Made by a program: the position numbers and the translations under genes. Shown piece by piece: positions 4,356 through 6,459 of a stretch of 6,459 nucleotides of DNA. The notes under the pieces are model-generated. The model did not search any database and had not been told where the DNA came from. It saw only the letters and a list, made by a program, of their open reading frames with translations. Within the stretch, counting starts at the first letter, position 1; every line of letters starts with the position of its first letter. This DNA comes from Paracoccaceae bacterium (GTDB lineage: Bacteria; Pseudomonadota; Alphaproteobacteria; Rhodobacterales; Rhodobacteraceae), in the NCBI GenBank assembly GCA_007121055.1, contig SKMM01000404.1:1-6459 (forward strand), written 5' to 3'.

Positions 4356-6459
4356 TCAGTAGGTGCCGAGCGTGTCGCGCAGCGCCTCCTCGATGGCGTC
4401 GAGCATCGCGTCGGGGCTCGCGGTCTCCGGCGTCACATCCCAAGGGGCGGGGTCCAGCGGCCCCGTGTCCGCCGGCGCCATGGCCCAGGGCTGCATTTCC
4501 CAGGGCTGCTCGGGGGTGGTGGGCGGCTCGAAGGCCGGCGGCGGGGTCAGCGGCGGGTCCATCGGCAGCGGGCTGACCGGCACGCCCTCGTGCACGGCCT
4601 CCATGACCTCGCGCCAGATCTCGGCCGGCAGGCCGCCCCCCGTCACCCCGGTCAGGCGGCGGTTGTCGTCATAGCCCATCCAGACGCCGGCGACGTAATC
4701 GGCGGTGAAGCCGATGAACCAGGCGTCGCGCGCGCCCTGGGTGGTGCCGGTCTTGGCCGCCACCTCGCGGCCCGGCAGCCGCGCCCGCCGCCCGGTGCCG
4801 GTGGAGACGACCTTCTCCATCATCCAGGTCAGCCGCCGCGCGGCCGGCTCGCTGATGACCGGGTCGCCCACGCCGGTTCCGAAACTCATCAGCGGCTCGC
4901 TCTCGCCCAGCAGCCGCACCTCGGTCACGCCGTAGGGCCGGACCGCGCGCCCACCCGCCAGGATCCCGGCATAGGCCGCCGTCATTTCCAGCAGCGTCGA
5001 TTCGGAGGCGCCCAGCGCCAGCGCCGGCCCTTCGGCGAGGCTGGAGCGCAGCCCGAAGCCGTTGGCCACCGCACGCACGTTCTCGCGCCCAAGCGCCTCG
5101 GTCACCCGCACCGCGGGGATGTTGAGCGAATGGGCAAACGCCTCGGTCAGCGTGACCATGCCGTTGAACTCGTTGGTATAGTTGCGCGGAGACCAGGGCC
5201 CCGAGCCGGGGATGTTGATGGTCAGCGGCGCATCCTCGACGATGTCGGAGGGCTCGAACCCCATCTCCAGCGCCACGGCAAAGACGAAGGGCTTGAACGC
5301 CGAGCCCGTCTGCCGCAACGCCTGGGTGGCGCGGTTGAACGCCCCGATGCGCGCCTGCCGGCCGCCCACCATGGCGCGCACCGCACCATCGGCGGACATC
5401 ACCACCACCGCGGCCTGCGCCTCCGAGCCCTCGCGCACGCGCTCGGCGAACACGCGGGCCACGGCCTCCTCGGCCGCCTGCTGGATGCGCGCATCCAGCG
5501 TCGTGGACAGGATCACGTCCTCGGTAGTGTCTCGGGTCAGGAAGCCGGGGCCCGCATCCATCATCCAGTCGGCAAACGCCCCGCCGGCGCGCTGCGCCGC
5601 GGCCTCGGACAGCACGGCGGGGTTGGCGCGGTAATGCGCGACCTGCTCGGCGGTCAGGAACCCCTCTTCCTCCATCAGCCCCAGGATCAGGTTCGCCCGC
5701 CCCTGCGCCCGGTCCAGGTTGCGCGTCGGCGCAAAGGCCGAGGGCGCGCGCAGCAGTCCCGCCAGCATCGCCGCCTGCGCCGGGTTCACCTCGTTGGCCG
5801 AGATGCCGAAGAACCGCTGCGCCGCGGCCTCGAACCCGCGTGCCCCCGCGCCCATGTAGGCGCGGTTGATATAGATCGACAGGATCTCGTCCTTGGAGAA
5901 CTTCGCCTCCAGCGCAAAGGCGAACGGCACTTCCTGGATCTTGCGCCACAGCGTGTTGCGCCGGCAGTCGGCCTCGAACTCGGCCTCGTTCGCCCATTCG
6001 GAGGGGTCGAACTGCACCCCCAGACACAGCAGCTTCGCGGTCTGCTGGGTGATGGTCGACCCGCCATGGCCGGCCAGCGGGTGGCGGCCGGCGGCGATGT
6101 TGATTCGCATCGCCCCGGCGATGCCGCGGGGCGAGATGCCGAAATGCCGCTCGAACCGCCGGTCCTCGGTGGCGATGATCGCGTTGCGCAGATGCGGCGA
6201 GATGTTGTCGGCGGTGATCTGCCCCCCGAAGGTCTCGCCCCGCCAGGCGAACACCTGCCCGTCGGCATCCAGCATGGTGACCGACCCGCGCGCCCGGCCG
6301 TCCAGCAGCTCGGTGAACTCCGGCAACTGCGTATAGAAGTAGAAGGTCGCCGCCCCCAACAGCAGTGCCACCACCGCCGTCAGCCGCCAGGTCAGCCCCC
6401 AGATCAGCCGCAGCACGAAGCGCAGCGCCCGTCCGGGCAGCGACAGAAGGCCCCCGCCC
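4356..6459 (-). CDS. Class A penicillin-binding protein (PBP1A-type), 5' end probably beyond the window
   Basis: This bifunctional peptidoglycan synthase is anchored in the inner membrane with periplasmic catalytic domains. Counted from GTG 6416, there is a membrane segment (about 12-29), then a GT51 glycosyltransferase domain: EDRRFERHFG (Glu84 catalytic), GGSTITQQTAK (118-128), RKIQE (158-162, second catalytic Glu162), KDEILSIYINRAYMGAGARG (175-194). The transpeptidase domain has SAFK (Ser372 nucleophile, Lys375), SLN (430-432) and KTGT (555-558). All key residues are present, so both activities are expected. The frame stays open from 6416 to the window edge (GGGLLSLPGRALRF, basic and plausible), and GTG 6416 lacks a Shine-Dalgarno. 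The true start is therefore probably upstream, with a basic cytoplasmic N-terminus. Oddities are a two-Cys insertion in the GT domain and a Pro/Trp-rich tail. PBP1A-like and PBP1C-like labels are both used for such proteins, so I give no symbol. Confidence 0.93.
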   Translation of the reverse strand, partial: GGGLLSLPGRALRFVLRLIWGLTWRLTAVVALLLGAATFYFYTQLPEFTELLDGRARGSVTMLDADGQVFAWRGETFGGQITADNISPHLRNAIIATEDRRFERHFGISPRGIAGAMRINIAAGRHPLAGHGGSTITQQTAKLLCLGVQFDPSEWANEAEFEADCRRNTLWRKIQEVPFAFALEAKFSKDEILSIYINRAYMGAGARGFEAAAQRFFGISANEVNPAQAAMLAGLLRAPSAFAPTRNLDRAQGRANLILGLMEEEGFLTAEQVAHYRANPAVLSEAAAQRAGGAFADWMMDAGPGFLTRDTTEDVILSTTLDARIQQAAEEAVARVFAERVREGSEAQAAVVVMSADGAVRAMVGGRQARIGAFNRATQALRQTGSAFKPFVFAVALEMGFEPSDIVEDAPLTINIPGSGPWSPRNYTNEFNGMVTLTEAFAHSLNIPAVRVTEALGRENVRAVANGFGLRSSLAEGPALALGASESTLLEMTAAYAGILAGGRAVRPYGVTEVRLLGESEPLMSFGTGVGDPVISEPAARRLTWMMEKVVSTGTGRRARLPGREVAAKTGTTQGARDAWFIGFTADYVAGVWMGYDDNRRLTGVTGGGLPAEIWREVMEAVHEGVPVSPLPMDPPLTPPPAFEPPTTPEQPWEMQPWAMAPADTGPLDPAPWDVTPETASPDAMLDAIEEALRDTLGTY
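4484..4509 (-). repeat. Short in-frame tandem repeat in the PBP tail
   Basis: The 11-bp string CCCAGGGCTGC occurs at 4484-4494 and 4499-4509, a 15-bp period that keeps frame. It encodes the tandem pentapeptides QPWEM and QPWAM (about residues 637-646 from GTG 6416). It sits in the Pro-rich C-terminal tail outside the catalytic domains and may vary in copy number between strains. Confidence 0.5.

Noticed and set aside
4135..4443. 102-codon frame spanning the PBP-ccmF spacer, a possible small gene
   Set aside because: Arg/Pro/Gly-rich composition, overlap with the PBP 3' end, no recognisable domain and no credible ribosome-binding site.
4669..6027. 452-codon open frame inside the PBP gene on the same strand
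   Set aside because: Low-complexity Gly/Ala/Arg translation without motifs, and out of frame with an intact two-domain PBP. It is a GC-driven shadow frame.
1..6459. Search for CRISPR, tRNA, insertion sequences, attachment sites, toxin-antitoxin or defence genes
   Set aside because: No regularly spaced repeats, transposase-like proteins, tRNA-like cloverleaf or compositional shift was seen; all credible genes are housekeeping families.

Overview
The window is GC-rich chromosomal DNA, roughly 70% G+C by eye, with strong third-position G/C bias. It most resembles an alphaproteobacterium of the Rhodobacterales (Rhodobacter/Paracoccus type). The grounds are the split CcmF and short CycL-type CcmH layout of cytochrome c maturation System I, the sequence style of the penicillin-binding protein, and the ABC-F/ndk neighbourhood. 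The assignment rests on family resemblance, not on a database search.

Layout. On the plus strand, positions 1-276 hold the C-terminal end of an ABC-F ATPase of the Uup type, cut by the left edge. A 101-bp spacer with a perfect 11-bp inverted repeat leads into ndk (nucleoside diphosphate kinase, 378-800), which ends at a hairpin followed by short T-runs (857-880). All remaining genes are on the minus strand. Read in their direction of transcription from the right edge, they are a bifunctional class A penicillin-binding protein (4356-6459, probably cut at its 5' end by the right edge), a 217-bp GC-rich spacer with two hairpins, ccmF (2159-4138), ccmH (1689-2153), and a PaaG-type enoyl-CoA hydratase/isomerase (887-1663). 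The last gene converges on ndk.

How the genes work together. CcmF and CcmH are partners in the heme-ligation step of c-type cytochrome maturation at the periplasmic face of the inner membrane. They are 5 bp apart and almost certainly co-transcribed, and the PaaG-like gene follows within 25 bp. No ccmE, ccmI, ccmABCDG or other paa genes are present, so the remaining maturation genes must lie elsewhere. The PBP polymerises and crosslinks peptidoglycan and has no evident functional link to ccm. ndk and the ABC-F protein are nucleotide-metabolism and translation-related housekeeping genes.

The window looks like ordinary core chromosome. I see no mobile element, CRISPR array, tRNA, rRNA or defence locus, and no evidence for a previously undescribed system. 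The points worth a second look are local: the ndk leader hairpin, a two-cysteine insertion in the PBP glycosyltransferase domain, the PBP's Pro/Trp-rich tail, the structured spacer before ccmF, and the start codon of the PaaG-like gene.
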